This document shows positions 10,173-20,269 of a stretch of 64,000 nt of DNA, in pieces (the first letter of the stretch is position 1; each line of letters begins with the position of its first letter). Below the pieces are notes generated by a model. It worked only from the letters and a program-made list of their open reading frames with translations. It did no database searches and was not told the origin of the DNA. The stretch is from NCBI RefSeq assembly GCF_014836665.1, contig NZ_JACSQJ010000006.1, forward strand, positions 1 to 64,000. Reading direction: 5' to 3'. The DNA is from Luteimonas colneyensis. Its GTDB lineage: Bacteria > Pseudomonadota > Gammaproteobacteria > Xanthomonadales > Xanthomonadaceae. Made by a program: the position numbers and the translations under genes.

Positions 10173-11644
10173 CCCCCGAACAGTTCCAGCAGCATGCCGA
10201 CGCCGGTCACACCCGCATCCCGGTGGTGCGCGAAGTGCTGTCCGACCTCGACACGCCGCTGTCGGTCTACCTGAAGCTGGCCGACGGCCCGCACAGCTGC
10301 CTGTTCGAGTCGGTCGAGGGCGGCGAGCGCTTCGGCCGCTACTCGATCATCGGCCTGCCGGCCACGCGCGTGCACGAGTTCCGCGGCCACCGCTACGCGC
10401 TGCGCGAGCACGGCGAAGTGGTGGCCGAGCGCGACATCGCCGATCCCTTCGCCGAGGTCGAGCGCCTGCGCGCCGAGCAGTCGGTGCCCGAGGTCGAAGG
10501 CCTGCCCGGCTTCAGCGGCGGCCTGGTCGGCTGGTTCGGCTTCGAGACCATCGGCTACATCGAGCCGCGCCTGGCCGCGGATGCCGGCCTGCGCGACGAG
10601 CTGGGCACGCCCGACATCCTGCTGATGCAGTGCGACGAGCTGGCGGTATTCGACAACCTCAAGGGCCGGCTGTACCTGGTGGTGCACGCCGACCCGCGCG
10701 AACCGCAGGCGCTGGCGCGCGCTCAGCGCCGGCTCGATGCGCTGGTGCACCGCCTGCGCCAGGCCGGCACCGGCTACCCGGAAACCCTGCATCCGGCGGC
10801 GCTGCGCGAGGAGGATTTCGTCTCCGGCTTCACCCGCGAGGGCTTCATCGACGCGGTGGCGAAGGTGAAGGAGTACATCGCCGGCGGCGATGTGTTCCAG
10901 GTGGTGCTGTCGCAGCGGCTGAGCGTGCCCTTCCAGGCGCGGCCGGTGGACGTGTACCGCGCGCTGCGGGCGCTCAATCCTTCGCCCTACATGTATTTCC
11001 TCGACGTCGGCGGCACCCAGGTGGTGGGCAGTTCGCCGGAGATCCTGGTGCGCATGCAGGGCGGCGAAGTCACCGTGCGCCCGATCGCCGGCACCCGTCC
11101 GCGCGGCGCGACGCTGGCCGACGACATGGCGCTGGAAGCGGAGCTGCTGGCCGACCCCAAGGAGCGCGCAGAGCACCTGATGCTGATCGACCTCGGCCGC
11201 AACGACGTCGGCCACGTCTCGGCGCCGGGCACGGTCGAAGTAGGCGAACAGTTCGTGGTCGAGCGCTACAGCCACGTCATGCACATCGTCAGCGAGGTCA
11301 CCGGCAAGGTGCGCGAGGGCCTGTCGTATGCCGACGTGCTGCGCGCGACGTTTCCCGCGGGTACGGTCAGCGGCGCACCGAAGATCCGCGCGCTGGAAGT
11401 GATCCGCGAGCTGGAGCCGACCAAGCGCAATGTCTACGCCGGCAGCATCGGCTACATCGCCTGGAACGGCGACGCCGACATGGCGATCGCCATCCGTACC
11501 GCGGTGATCCAGGACGGCCGCCTGCACGTGCAGGCGGGTGCCGGCATCGTCTACGACTCCGATCCGGTGAAGGAGTGGGAGGAGACGATGAACAAGGGTC
11601 GCGCGCTGTTCCGCGCGGTGGCGCAGGCGGCCGGGGGGTTGTGA
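10169..11644 (+). CDS. trpE: Anthranilate synthase component I
   Basis: A 491-residue chorismate-using enzyme. The N-terminal tryptophan-feedback region contains [20 protein letters not shown], with LFES in place of the common LLES. Catalytic-domain motifs are all present: [62 protein letters not shown] and [16 protein letters not shown]. With TrpG it makes anthranilate from chorismate and glutamine. Its partners trpGDC lie about 7 kb downstream, beyond the oxidase genes, an arrangement that splits the pathway over two transcripts. It is coupled to the upstream lipid kinase by ATGA. Confidence 0.97.
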   Translation: MTPEQFQQHADAGHTRIPVVREVLSDLDTPLSVYLKLADGPHSCLFESVEGGERFGRYSIIGLPATRVHEFRGHRYALREHGEVVAERDIADPFAEVERLRAEQSVPEVEGLPGFSGGLVGWFGFETIGYIEPRLAADAGLRDELGTPDILLMQCDELAVFDNLKGRLYLVVHADPREPQALARAQRRLDALVHRLRQAGTGYPETLHPAALREEDFVSGFTREGFIDAVAKVKEYIAGGDVFQVVLSQRLSVPFQARPVDVYRALRALNPSPYMYFLDVGGTQVVGSSPEILVRMQGGEVTVRPIAGTRPRGATLADDMALEAELLADPKERAEHLMLIDLGRNDVGHVSAPGTVEVGEQFVVERYSHVMHIVSEVTGKVREGLSYADVLRATFPAGTVSGAPKIRALEVIRELEPTKRNVYAGSIGYIAWNGDADMAIAIRTAVIQDGRLHVQAGAGIVYDSDPVKEWEETMNKGRALFRAVAQAAGGL

Positions 11645-11655
11645 GGAACGCGAGG

Positions 11656-12408
11656 ATGCGACGTGGCGCGCCGGCCATGACGGGCCTGCAGCTGTTCTTC
11701 TGCGCGGCGATGGCGATTGCCGGCGAGCCCGGGCAGGCCGCGTCCGGCGAGGCACCGCCCGTCGAGGTGCGCACGCGCGGGCCGGAACTGATCTACACCG
11801 GCTCGATCACCCCGAAGGGCGTGGCGCGGGCCCGGGCATTGCTGGATGCCTCGCCGCAGGTGCGCGAGGTGGTCGTGAATTCCGGCGGCGGCGATGTCGC
11901 CGCCGGTATGGACTTCGGCGACATGATCCACGCGCGCGGACTCGACGTGAAGGTGTCCGGCGGGCTGTGCATGTCCTCCTGCGCCAACTACGTGTTCACC
12001 GCGGGCCGGCGCAAGACCATCGAGCCGGGCAGCCTGGTGATCTGGCACGGCTCCATGCTCCAGGAGGGCCTGTTCGAGCAGTTCGACCCCAGGACGCTCG
12101 TGCATCCGCAGGGCCGGCCGCTGCGCTGGTGGGAGCGGCGCATGGCGGCGCGCGCGGTGCGCCTCGACTTCGAACGCTTGTTGCGCCGGCAGAACGCCTT
12201 CTACGCCCGGCTCGGCGTGGATGGCGCGATCACCGTGATCGGGCAGCGCATGGGCTGTGACTGCCAGTGGACGCTTCGGGTGAAGGACATGGCCGCGTTC
12301 GGCGTGCGCGACGTGGCGGCGCCCGACGGGTATGGGCAGCCCGGATACGGAACGCACGACTTTCCCTGGGAGCTGCTGCGGCCCGAGGGCGATGCAACGC
12401 GCGGCTGA
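11656..12408 (+). CDS. Secreted ClpP/crotonase-fold protein (COG3904-like), function unknown
   Basis: About 250 residues. After a short hydrophobic leader (MTGLQLFFCAAMAIAGEPGQAASG, from the second ATG at 11677) comes a ClpP-like core: LIYTGSITPKGVARARALL, VVVNSGGGDVAAGMDFGDMI, then GGLCMSSCANYVFTAG and SLVIWHGSM. The SS pair (about residues 107-108) sits where ClpP-type serine nucleophiles lie, and WHGSM may provide the histidine. Two cysteines flank the serines, and a CDCQW motif near the C-terminus could form disulfides, which fits a periplasmic location. Predicted periplasmic ClpP-like proteins of this kind are common but uncharacterised. It begins 11 bp after trpE. Confidence 0.65.
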   Translation: MRRGAPAMTGLQLFFCAAMAIAGEPGQAASGEAPPVEVRTRGPELIYTGSITPKGVARARALLDASPQVREVVVNSGGGDVAAGMDFGDMIHARGLDVKVSGGLCMSSCANYVFTAGRRKTIEPGSLVIWHGSMLQEGLFEQFDPRTLVHPQGRPLRWWERRMAARAVRLDFERLLRRQNAFYARLGVDGAITVIGQRMGCDCQWTLRVKDMAAFGVRDVAAPDGYGQPGYGTHDFPWELLRPEGDATRG

Positions 12409-12423
12409 GCCTCAGCCGCGCAC

Positions 12424-12453
12424 GATGAAGTCGATCACGATCACGATCACGAT
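12424..12453. repeat. Short GATCAC hexamer repeat
   Basis: Between the convergent ClpP-like gene and ctaG, the sequence GATCAC/GATCGC is repeated in tandem about four times. On the minus strand it would encode an Ile-Val run. Nothing else was recognised in this 94-bp gap. Confidence 0.5.
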
Positions 12454-12502
12454 CGCGCCGGCCTTGCGCTGCAGGTAGCGGATCTCCACGCGCTGATCAA
12501 GG

Positions 12503-13414
12503 TCAGGGTACGGGTGATCCGCGCTCCCGGCGCGACAGCCGCGCGAAGCCGTGCCACAGCAGCCACATCGCGCCGGCCAGGTAGGGGATGCAGCTCGGCA
12601 CCCACATCAGCACGCCGGCCAGCTGCTGGTCGGCCATGACGTCGAGGCCGAGCTGCGGCGCGCGCTCGGCGTAGATGGGATAGAGCGGCCGCGGCGAGAA
12701 GGTGAGCAGCGCGCCGAGGAAGCCCATCTGCATCATCACCGCGACCATCGCCACCACGCCGGCCCCGGCGCCGACGTGCGGGTCGCGGATGCGCGTCCAC
12801 ATGGCGGCCCACAGCCACAGCCCCGAGGCCAGGAAGGTGCCGTGCATGGTCCAGTGCACAGGGTCGCTGTGCAGCGCGGCGGTCGTGGCCACCGGCAGGT
12901 GCCAGGCGCACAGCACGACGCCGTGTGCGACCGAGGCCGCGGTGAGCGAACGGGCCGCGCGCGCCGAGGCCGCGCCCAGCGCGCGGTGCAGGCGGCGCGC
13001 GACCGCCGCCGGCAGCGCGTGCGCGGCCACCGCCAGCGGCTGCCCGGCCAGCAGCAGCGGCGGCACGAAGGCGATCAGCAGCATGTGCTGGGCGATGTGC
13101 GCGGCCAGCGACCATTCGCCGTAGGCGTCGAGCGGCCAGGTCGTGGACAGCAGCAGGACCACGACGCCGATGACGGCGCCGGCGAAGCCGACACGGGACA
13201 CCCCGCCGCCGATGCCGGCCCGTCCCCAGAGCCGGCGCAGTCCGGCGGCGTACAGCACCATCCAGGCCGCGAGCGGCACCAGCAGCCACGGCGAGGGTGA
13301 AAAGGCGGTGCCCAGCGTCGGCGGGTGCTCGTGGCCAGCGTGGGCGAAGGCGGGACCGGTGGAGAGGACCAGCGCGGCTGCGATCAGCCGGGCGGCAGCG
13401 GACAGGGCGTACAC
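12503..13414 (-). CDS. ctaG: Cytochrome c oxidase assembly protein, CtaG (caa3) family
   Basis: A 303-residue multi-pass membrane protein with a predicted GTG start and a cleavable-looking leader (LIAAALVLSTGPAFAHAGHEHPP) whose mature end is His-rich. About seven hydrophobic segments follow. CtaG-family blocks include HIAQHMLLIAFVPPLLLAGQP, WHLPVATTAALHSDPVHWTMHGTFLASGLWLW and MADQQLAGVLMWVPSCIPYL. The caa3_CtaG family (distinct from Cox11) is needed for assembly of caa3-type oxidases. The oxidase operon lies nearby on the same strand, with an HemJ-like gene divergent from it. No ATG is available near the leader, so the start is the least certain part. Confidence 0.85.
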   Translation of the reverse strand: MYALSAAARLIAAALVLSTGPAFAHAGHEHPPTLGTAFSPSPWLLVPLAAWMVLYAAGLRRLWGRAGIGGGVSRVGFAGAVIGVVVLLLSTTWPLDAYGEWSLAAHIAQHMLLIAFVPPLLLAGQPLAVAAHALPAAVARRLHRALGAASARAARSLTAASVAHGVVLCAWHLPVATTAALHSDPVHWTMHGTFLASGLWLWAAMWTRIRDPHVGAGAGVVAMVAVMMQMGFLGALLTFSPRPLYPIYAERAPQLGLDVMADQQLAGVLMWVPSCIPYLAGAMWLLWHGFARLSRRERGSPVP

Positions 13415-13549
13415 GTGCGGATGGCGTTCGGACGTGGCAGGCACCGCGCGTCCGGCTTGCGCATGCGTCCGGTCGCGCGCCGGTCGCGTCCACCACGGCC
13501 GCTTCGCACGGGCGCGGGCAGACTGCTGTGGATTCCCCGGGGGCGCCCC

Positions 13550-14008
13550 ATGTACTTCTGGCTGAAGATCCTGCATATCTCGGCGATGGTCCTGTGGTTC
13601 GCGGGGCTGTTCTTCCTGCCGCGGCTGTTCGTGGCCCGGCATCGCGGCGAGCGCGACGCCGCCGCGGCCTATTTCAACGCCACCGCCAACACGCTCTACT
13701 TCCGCATGGCCACGCCCGCGGCGCTGGTGGCGGTGGCCAGCGGCATGGCGCTGATCGCCTACGGCCCCGGGGGCGCGTGGCTGGTGATGAAGCTGGTGAT
13801 CGTTGCCGGCGCGGTGTGCGTGCATCTCTACATGGGCATGGTGCTGTACGAGCTCGGCCAGGGGCGCGACCGGCACGGTGCATGGTTCTATCGCCTGCTG
13901 GGATGGGCGCCGCTGCTGTTGCTGCTCGCGATTGCCGCGCTCACCGGCGCCAAGCCGCCGACCGTCGGCGACCTCCCGCCACCGCCAGGAGCCGCCGGCC
14001 GGCCCTGA
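13550..14008 (+). CDS. HemJ/CopD-like four-helix membrane protein
   Basis: A 152-residue membrane protein with about four spans. The opening MYFWLKILHISAMVLWFAGLFFLPRLFV closely matches the HemJ (UPF0093) pattern of WxKxLH followed by WFAGLFxLPRLFV, with the conserved His early in helix 1. A later helix carries WLVMKLVIVAGAVCVHLYMG, where the lysine is the second conserved HemJ residue. HemJ oxidises protoporphyrinogen IX in haem synthesis in bacteria lacking HemG/HemY. Haem supply would fit the oxidase genes on both sides. The C-terminus is proline-rich. Divergent from ctaG with a 135-bp shared upstream region. Confidence 0.7.
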   Translation: MYFWLKILHISAMVLWFAGLFFLPRLFVARHRGERDAAAAYFNATANTLYFRMATPAALVAVASGMALIAYGPGGAWLVMKLVIVAGAVCVHLYMGMVLYELGQGRDRHGAWFYRLLGWAPLLLLLAIAALTGAKPPTVGDLPPPPGAAGRP

Positions 14009-14044
14009 ATCGTGCCGCCACGGACAAGGCGCGCGGCGCACGGC

Positions 14045-14572
14045 TCAGGCCCCCGGCGGGGCATCCGGCCCCCGGTCCTCGGTGCCAAGATGCCCGGCCA
14101 CGCCGATGCCATGGTGGAAGCTCAGCCCGCCGCCCAGCCAGCCGGCCACGCCCACCAGCAGCGCCATCACCGACGACAGCAGCAGGCCCCAGGGCCAGAC
14201 CGCGGCCACCGGATCCTCCCAGCGCAGCCAGGTGTTGGCCGCGGCGATCGCCAGCAGCATCACCGCCGCCAGCGCGTGGCTCCATGCGGAGACGTGGCGA
14301 CGCACCACCGGGATCAGCAGCAGGTCGACCGTGCCCACCGCCGCGGCCACCAGTCCAAGTGCCAGGCCGGCGGCGCTGAGCACCATCGCCATTTGCGCCC
14401 AGAAAGCGAGCCCGCTCCAGAGGTGCAGCAGGTCCAGCGGTGCCACCACCATCAGGAAGGCGATCGGGAACACCACCAGCATCGGATGCACCGGATGCTT
14501 GCGGATCGCGACCCGGCTTTCGACCGTGCGGCTGAGCTGCGGCGGCTTCGGCGGCTTGAGCGATTCGGGCAT
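14045..14572 (-). CDS. DUF2231 membrane protein at the end of the oxidase operon
   Basis: A 175-residue protein with a soluble proline-rich N-terminus and about four membrane helices (for example HPMLVVFPIAFLMVVAPLDLL and WSHALAAVMLLAIAAANTWL). The pattern ESRVAIRKHPVHPMLVVFPI is typical of DUF2231 proteins, whose function is unknown but which often sit next to respiratory or haem-protein genes. Its ATG overlaps the stop of the gene before it by ATGA, so it is the last gene of the ctaC operon by translation coupling. Confidence 0.75.
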   Translation of the reverse strand: MPESLKPPKPPQLSRTVESRVAIRKHPVHPMLVVFPIAFLMVVAPLDLLHLWSGLAFWAQMAMVLSAAGLALGLVAAAVGTVDLLLIPVVRRHVSAWSHALAAVMLLAIAAANTWLRWEDPVAAVWPWGLLLSSVMALLVGVAGWLGGGLSFHHGIGVAGHLGTEDRGPDAPPGA

Positions 14573-14988
14573 CAGGCGCACCCCGGGAGCAGCAGCACGG
14601 GAATCGTGGTGAACAGCACGGCGACCACGGACAGCGCGCTGAGCAGCGCGGTGAGGGTGGCGGCGAAGCGGCGGCGCGAGGCGAGCAGCGGACTGGAGCG
14701 GTCGTCTTCCGACACGCGCCGGGCGCGCAGGGCGCGGACGCCCATCCACGCCAGCGCGGCGAACGCGGCTGCGGTCAGCGCAAGCACCCACCACGTCAGC
14801 GTGTGCAGGCCCGCAAGGCGCGGATTGGCGAGGTCTTCTCCGCACGTCACACCCTGCAGCGAATACACCACCACCAAGTGCAGCGCCCAGACCACCATCG
14901 GCGCGGCGATGCCGGTCAGGCGATACGGCGACAGGGGGCCGTGCGTGCGCGGTGGTGGCAGTGGATCGCGTGGCGTGTCCGTGCTCAT
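14572..14988 (-). CDS. Small membrane protein of the oxidase operon, family not recognised
   Basis: 138 residues with three likely membrane helices (PMVVWALHLVVVYSLQGVTC, HTLTWWVLALTAAAFAALAW, and FAATLTALLSALSVVAVLFTTIP). It ends LLLPGCA. It is tied to ctaDE and to the DUF2231 gene by ATGA overlaps on both sides. In position it resembles the small subunit IV-type or accessory genes that follow ctaE in other oxidase operons, but no family motif is clear, so the role is inference from context. Confidence 0.6.
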   Translation of the reverse strand: MSTDTPRDPLPPPRTHGPLSPYRLTGIAAPMVVWALHLVVVYSLQGVTCGEDLANPRLAGLHTLTWWVLALTAAAFAALAWMGVRALRARRVSEDDRSSPLLASRRRFAATLTALLSALSVVAVLFTTIPVLLLPGCA

Positions 14989-17501
14989 GCCAGCCTCGGG
15001 AAGAGATGGATCACGCCCCAGGCGAGCACGCCCTGGGCCACGGTGTAGCGCCACAGCCCGGCGGTGACGCGTGCTTCGAGCGGGCGCGCCGCGGTGACCA
15101 GGTTCCGGCGCAGCCGCGCGGCCACGAACGCGGCGAACAGCATCCCCAGCAGCACGTGCACGATATGGAATCCGGCCAGCGTCCAGGCCACAGAGGCATA
15201 GGCGTGCGTGCCCGGCGCGCCAGTGGGCGCCATCGCCCAGCCCTGGGCGGCGAGGAAGCCCGCGCCCAGCAGCCCTGTCGCCAGCCAGCCCGCCGCCGCC
15301 CGGCCGCGCGCGTCGCTGCGCAGTGCGCGGGTGGCGAACTGCGCGGCTCCGGCGCAGGCGAGCAGCAGCGCAAGCGACGTGAGCATCGCCGGCCAGCCAG
15401 CGATGGCGATCCCCGCCGGCGGCCAGGCCTCCGTGCCCAGCCACAGGTAGAAGTAGCTGAACACCAGCGACGCGAACAGCGAACCGTCCACCAGCAGCGA
15501 CATCACCAGCGCCCACCAGCCCGGCGCGTTGCGGGCGGCGCCCTGGGTCGGCAGCACCAGGCCCGGCTCGGCCTCGACGGCGTCCGGACCGCCGGGATCG
15601 CCCGTGGTCCAGGCCCAGCGCCAGAAGACCGCGAACAGCGGCAACGCCATCGCCAGTGCCAGCCAGTAGAGCTTGGCGATGAAGCAGGCCAGCAGCATCG
15701 CCAGCACCAGCGCCGCGACCAGCGGCAGCCAGGTCGGGCCGGAGACGCGGATCACCTGCTCGGCGCGCGCGTCCAGCAGGCTCGAACCGATCAGCTCGCG
15801 TACGCCGTGGCGCGCATCGCCCAGCAGGCCATCGGGGCGCGAGGTGGTCTCGGCCAGCATCGGATCGGCCCACAGCGCGTCGCGGCCCTGCACGCGCGGC
15901 ACCGAGGCGAAGTTGAAGTTCGGCACCGGGTGCTGCATCGCCCACTCCAGCGTGCCCGCGCGCCAGGGATTGCGGCGCGCGCTGGGCCCGTGGCGGAAAC
16001 TCAGCGCGACGTCGACCAGCACCGCCACCATGCCCACCGCCAGCACGAAGCCGGCGGCGGTCGACACCAGGTTGAGCCAGTGGAAGCCCAGCTCCGGCAG
16101 GTAGGTGTACGCGCGCCGCGGCATGCCCAGCAGGCCGGTGAGGTACATCGGCAGGAAGGTCAGGTTGAAGCCGATGAAGACCAGCCAGAACGCGGTGCGG
16201 CTGAGGCTTTCCGACGGTTCGCGCCCGCTGGCCAGCGGCAGCCAGTAGTACAGGCCCGCGAACAGCGGGAACATCAGCCCGCCGATCAGCACGTGGTGCA
16301 GGTGGGCGACGACGAAGTGGCTGTCGTGCGCCTGCCAGTCGAAGGGCACCATCGCCACCATCACGCCCGTCAGGCCGCCCGGCACGAACACGAAGAAGAA
16401 GCCGAACAGGTACAGCGTCGGCACCCGCAGCCACGGCCGGCCCGCCCACAGCGTCGCGATCCACGCGAACACCTGGATGCCCATCGGGATCGCCACCGCC
16501 ATGCTCGCCGCGCTGAAGAAGGCCAGCGCCAGCAGCGGGATGCCGACGGTGAACATGTGGTGCACCCACAGTCCGAAGCTGAGGAAGCCTGTGCCCACCA
16601 GGGCCAGCACGATCCAGGTGTAGCCGACCATCGGCCGCCGCGCGAAGGTCGAGACCACCATCGACACCACGCCCGCCGCCGGCAGGAAGATGATGTAGAC
16701 CTCCGGATGGCCGAACAGCCAGAACAGGTGCTGCCACAGCAGCGGGTCGCCGCCCAGCGCCGGATCGAAGAACACGAAGCCGAAGGCGCGCTGGATCTCG
16801 AGCAGGATGCTCGCGAGGATCAGCGGCGGGAAGCCGAAGACGATCATGAACGACGTCACCAGCATCGCCCAGGCGAACAGCGGGATCCGCCGCAGGTCCA
16901 TGCCCGGCGCGCGGCCGATCAGGATGGCGACGATCATCTCCACCGCAGCCGCCACCGCGGCGATCTCGGAGAAGGTCACGCCGATCAGCCAGAAGTCGGC
17001 GTTGAGTCCCGGCGACCAGGTGGCGTCGGTCAGCGGCACGTACATGAACCAGCCCGAGTCCGGCACCGCGTCGAACAGGAAACTGGAATACAGGAACAGG
17101 CCGCCGAACAGGTAGCACCAGTAGCCGAACGCGGACAGCCGCGGGAAGGGCAGGTCGCGCGCACCAAGCATCTTCGGCACCAGGTACAGCGCGAAGCCCT
17201 CCATGATCGGCACCGCGAACAGGAACATCATCGTGGTGCCGTGCATGGTCACGAACTCGGCGTAGCGCTGCGGATCCAGCACCTCGTTGCCGAACCAGGC
17301 CAGCTGCAGCCGGATGAACATCGACAGCATTCCGCCCACCAGGAAGAACGCGAGGCCGGTGACGATGAAGCGCAGGCCGATGGTGGAGTGGTTGACCGCG
17401 GTCAGGCGGCCGCGCCAGCCGGGCGGCGTGGCCCAGGTGTCGTGGAGCGCCTGCAGGCGCGCGTCTTCGGGCGTGGCCGGCGTCGTGGTGGCGGCGCTCA
17501 T
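14985..17501 (-). CDS. ctaD: Fused cytochrome c oxidase subunits I and III (caa3 type)
   Basis: An 838-residue fusion. Residues about 1-560 are subunit [15 protein letters not shown] (low-spin haem ligand His), [14 protein letters not shown] (CuB His, helix-VI Glu and cross-link Tyr), WVHHMFTVG (CuB His pair) and [14 protein letters not shown] (haem ligands). Residues about 620-838 are subunit III: a membrane domain with [28 protein letters not shown] and [13 protein letters not shown]. The protein reduces oxygen and pumps protons at the inner membrane. Helix VIII reads [15 protein letters not shown], whereas A-type oxidases normally have IPTGVKVFSW. The K-channel Lys is thus Gln here, and the nearby Thr is Met. 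ATGA overlaps link it to ctaC upstream and the small membrane gene downstream. Confidence 0.95.
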   Translation of the reverse strand: MSAATTTPATPEDARLQALHDTWATPPGWRGRLTAVNHSTIGLRFIVTGLAFFLVGGMLSMFIRLQLAWFGNEVLDPQRYAEFVTMHGTTMMFLFAVPIMEGFALYLVPKMLGARDLPFPRLSAFGYWCYLFGGLFLYSSFLFDAVPDSGWFMYVPLTDATWSPGLNADFWLIGVTFSEIAAVAAAVEMIVAILIGRAPGMDLRRIPLFAWAMLVTSFMIVFGFPPLILASILLEIQRAFGFVFFDPALGGDPLLWQHLFWLFGHPEVYIIFLPAAGVVSMVVSTFARRPMVGYTWIVLALVGTGFLSFGLWVHHMFTVGIPLLALAFFSAASMAVAIPMGIQVFAWIATLWAGRPWLRVPTLYLFGFFFVFVPGGLTGVMVAMVPFDWQAHDSHFVVAHLHHVLIGGLMFPLFAGLYYWLPLASGREPSESLSRTAFWLVFIGFNLTFLPMYLTGLLGMPRRAYTYLPELGFHWLNLVSTAAGFVLAVGMVAVLVDVALSFRHGPSARRNPWRAGTLEWAMQHPVPNFNFASVPRVQGRDALWADPMLAETTSRPDGLLGDARHGVRELIGSSLLDARAEQVIRVSGPTWLPLVAALVLAMLLACFIAKLYWLALAMALPLFAVFWRWAWTTGDPGGPDAVEAEPGLVLPTQGAARNAPGWWALVMSLLVDGSLFASLVFSYFYLWLGTEAWPPAGIAIAGWPAMLTSLALLLACAGAAQFATRALRSDARGRAAAGWLATGLLGAGFLAAQGWAMAPTGAPGTHAYASVAWTLAGFHIVHVLLGMLFAAFVAARLRRNLVTAARPLEARVTAGLWRYTVAQGVLAWGVIHLFPRLA

Positions 17502-18331
17502 GGTGGGGCTTCCACGGCCGGATCCGGTTCGGGCGATCCGGCCTCGCTGCTGTCGCGTACGGCATCCACGCTGATCGCATGTCCGGGTTCCAGCGCGTCG
17601 AGCGCAGCGATCGCGACCGCATCCGCCCTCGCCACCGCATCCGGAATGCCCGCTGCCACCTGGCGAGAGAGCCAGGCGGCATGTGCCGCGTCGTCCTGCA
17701 CCAGCACCTCGAAGGCCATGTGCGTGTGGCCGGTGCCGCAGTATTCGGCGCACTGCCCGCGGATCCGCCCGTCGCCATCGGCGCGCAGCCGCAGCCGGTT
17801 CACGCGGCCGGGCACGGCGTCGACCTTGCCGCCGAGGCGCGGGATCCAGAACGAATGGATGACGTCGGCGCTGGTGATGCGGAACTCGACCAGCTGCCCG
17901 CGCGGCATCGACAGCACGTCCAGCGATTCGCCCACGACGCGGCCGTCGGCATCGCGGTAGCGGAAATGCCAGCGCCAGCGCCCGGCGATCACGTCCACGC
18001 GCGCATCCACGGCCTGGCCCAAGCCGGTGATGCGCGCGCTCGACACCGAGCCATACACCAGCAGTCCCGCCAGCAGCACCGGCGGCAGCACCAGTCCGCC
18101 GCCCACGATCAGGTGCTGCGGCTTCGCCAGCGCACGCGTGTTGCGGCCGCGGTAGAGCGCCCAGCCCACCAGCGCCATCACCAGCAGCCACACCGTGAGC
18201 GCGCCCCAGAACATCGCCCACCAGATGCCGGCGATGCCGGCTGCGGCGGGGCCGGCCGGATCCAGCGCGGACTGCGGCCCGGTGCAGCCCGCGGCGGCGA
18301 GTGGCCACAGCGCGCCGGCTGGCAGCCGCAT
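17498..18331 (-). CDS. ctaC: Cytochrome c oxidase subunit II, lipoprotein form
   Basis: 277 residues from the ATG at 18331, chosen because it gives a lipoprotein signal ([16 protein letters not shown]) with the lipid-modified Cys at residue 16. Two transmembrane helices follow, then the cupredoxin domain: [20 protein letters not shown] gives the first CuA His, and [16 protein letters not shown] gives the two Cys, Glu, His and Met ligands, all intact. A C-terminal haem-c domain is absent (no CxxCH), so an external cytochrome c must be the donor. First gene of the operon. The 192-bp gap to trpG must hold the divergent promoters. Confidence 0.95.
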   Translation of the reverse strand: MRLPAGALWPLAAAGCTGPQSALDPAGPAAAGIAGIWWAMFWGALTVWLLVMALVGWALYRGRNTRALAKPQHLIVGGGLVLPPVLLAGLLVYGSVSSARITGLGQAVDARVDVIAGRWRWHFRYRDADGRVVGESLDVLSMPRGQLVEFRITSADVIHSFWIPRLGGKVDAVPGRVNRLRLRADGDGRIRGQCAEYCGTGHTHMAFEVLVQDDAAHAAWLSRQVAAGIPDAVARADAVAIAALDALEPGHAISVDAVRDSSEAGSPEPDPAVEAPP

Positions 18332-18523
18332 GCGGGATGCGATGGTCGCGATGGTGTCTCCTCCCTGCTGGCCCTGCGTCCGCGGCGCAGGCGGCCCCGG
18401 CGTCAACCGGAGAGGCTAGCCAGCAGCGTGGACAGCGAATGTGAACGCGCACCGCCGCGGGGCTTTCGGCGAGAATGGACGGCTTCCGGTGGCGCTGCCG
18501 CCACGCGCCTGCAGGGGCCTTCC

Positions 18524-19102
18524 GTGCTGCTGATGATCGACAACTACGACAGTTTCACCTTCAACCTCGTGCAGTACCTGCAGGTGCTGGGCGCCGAGGT
18601 GGAGGTGGTGCGCAACGACGCGCTGACGGTGGAGGAGATCGCGCGCCGCGCGCCGAGCCACATCGTGATCTCGCCGGGGCCGTGCACGCCGAACGAGGCG
18701 GGGGTTTCGCTGGAGGTGATCGAGCGCCTGGGCGCGACGACGCCCATCCTCGGCGTCTGCCTCGGCCACCAGGCCATCGGCCAGGCCTATGGCGGGCGCG
18801 TCGTGCGCGCCGGCCGGATCATGCACGGCAAGACCTCGCCGATCCGGCACGCGGGGAACGGTGTGTTCGCGGGCCTGCCGGACGGGTATGAAGCCACGCG
18901 CTACCATTCCCTGGTGGTGGAGCAGGACAGCCTGCCCGACTGCCTCGAAGTCACGGCCTGGACCGACAACGACGACGGCAGCCGCGAGGCGATCATGGGC
19001 CTGCGCCATCGCGAGCACCCCGTGCAGGGCGTGCAGTTCCACCCGGAGTCGATCCTCAGCCAGCACGGCCACGCGCTGCTGAAGAATTTCCTCGACGCCT
19101 GA
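18524..19102 (+). CDS. trpG: Anthranilate synthase component II (glutamine amidotransferase)
   Basis: 192 residues from a GTG start, which gives (M)[18 protein letters not shown], the standard TrpG N-terminus. The in-frame ATG three codons later would cut this conserved start. The class I amidotransferase triad is visible: Cys79 in [11 protein letters not shown], and His173 and Glu175 in VQFHPES. It supplies ammonia to TrpE. PabA and TrpG are hard to tell apart by sequence, but the trpD and trpC genes that follow support TrpG. It may serve both anthranilate and p-aminobenzoate synthesis. Confidence 0.96.
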   Translation: MLLMIDNYDSFTFNLVQYLQVLGAEVEVVRNDALTVEEIARRAPSHIVISPGPCTPNEAGVSLEVIERLGATTPILGVCLGHQAIGQAYGGRVVRAGRIMHGKTSPIRHAGNGVFAGLPDGYEATRYHSLVVEQDSLPDCLEVTAWTDNDDGSREAIMGLRHREHPVQGVQFHPESILSQHGHALLKNFLDA

Positions 19103-19174
19103 GGGCCACCAGGCGGCCCGTCCGCCGCGCCGCGCCGGCGGCACCCCGTTCCTTGACAGAAGCCAGTCCCGACC

Positions 19175-20269
19175 ATGCCCATCACCCCCCAGGAAGCCCT
19201 CCAGCGCACCATCGAACACCGCGAGATCTTCGAGGACGAGATGTTCGACCTCATGCGCCAGGTGATGCGCGGCGAGGTCTCGCCGCAGATGACCGCGGCG
19301 ATCATGATCGGCCTGCGGGTGAAGAAGGAGACGGTGGGCGAGATCACCGGCGCGGCGCGCGCGATGCGCGAGCTGGCACGCAAGGTCGAGGTCGCCGATC
19401 GCACGCACCTGGTCGACATCGTCGGCACCGGCGGCGACGGCGCCAACACCTTCAACATCTCCACCGCGTCGAGCTTCGTGATCGCGGCCGCCGGCGGGCG
19501 CGTGGCCAAGCATGGCGGGCGCAGCGTGTCGTCCACCTCGGGCAGCGCGGACGCGTACGAGGCGTTGGGTGCCACGATCGAGCTGCCGCCGGAGGCCGTG
19601 GCGGAGTCCATCGCGCGCACCGGCATCGGCTTCATGTATGCACCGGCGTACCACCCGGCGATGAAGGTGGTCGCACCGGTGCGCCGCGAGATGGGCGTGC
19701 GCACGCTGTTCAACATCCTCGGGCCACTGACCAATCCCGCGGGCGCGCCCTCGATCCTGATGGGCGTGTTCCATCCCGATCTCGTCGGCATCCAGGTGCG
19801 CGTGCTGCAGGAGCTGGGCGCCGAGCGCGCGCTGGTGGTCTGGGGCCGCGACGGCATGGACGAGATCTCGCTGGGCGCGGGCACCCTGGTGGGCGAACTG
19901 CGCGACGGCCAGGTGCGCGAGTACGAGATCCACCCCGAGGACTTCGGCATCCCGATGGCGGCCAGCCGCAACCTGCGCGTCGAGGGCGCCGCGGAGTCGA
20001 AGGCCATGGTGCTGGAGGCGATCACCGATGCCGAAGGCCTGCCGGGCCGGATCGTCTCGCTCAACGCGGGTGCGGCGCTGTACGTCGCGGGCGTGGCGGA
20101 TTCGATCGCCAGCGGCGTGGAGCTGGCGCGCGCGACCATCGCCTCGGGCGCGGCGCGGGCGAAGCTGGACGCGTTCGTGGCGGTGACGCGGGAGCTGGCT
20201 GGCGATGTGGTCGCGGACGTGCGGCGCGCGGCGACCGCCTCCGCCGGATGGACCGGAGGTGGCCGATGA
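19175..20269 (+). CDS. trpD: Anthranilate phosphoribosyltransferase
   Basis: 364 residues, slightly longer than usual because of a C-terminal extension. The PRPP-binding loop is [26 protein letters not shown], followed by [22 protein letters not shown] (usually KHGNRSVSS) and [36 protein letters not shown]. It transfers phosphoribose to anthranilate in the second step of tryptophan synthesis. The stop codon overlaps the trpC start as ATGA. Confidence 0.97.
   Translation: MPITPQEALQRTIEHREIFEDEMFDLMRQVMRGEVSPQMTAAIMIGLRVKKETVGEITGAARAMRELARKVEVADRTHLVDIVGTGGDGANTFNISTASSFVIAAAGGRVAKHGGRSVSSTSGSADAYEALGATIELPPEAVAESIARTGIGFMYAPAYHPAMKVVAPVRREMGVRTLFNILGPLTNPAGAPSILMGVFHPDLVGIQVRVLQELGAERALVVWGRDGMDEISLGAGTLVGELRDGQVREYEIHPEDFGIPMAASRNLRVEGAAESKAMVLEAITDAEGLPGRIVSLNAGAALYVAGVADSIASGVELARATIASGAARAKLDAFVAVTRELAGDVVADVRRAATASAGWTGGGR

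Noticed and set aside
12412..12535. Short minus-strand peptide ending in an Ile-Val run (VIVIVIDFIVRG)
   Set aside because: The run is a direct product of the GATCAC repeat, no ATG start is present and no ribosome-binding site was found.
14952..17960. Plus-strand open frame of about 1000 codons opposite the oxidase operon
   Set aside because: Opposite a well-defined ctaDE with all haem ligands; the translation is His/Arg/Gln-rich noise.
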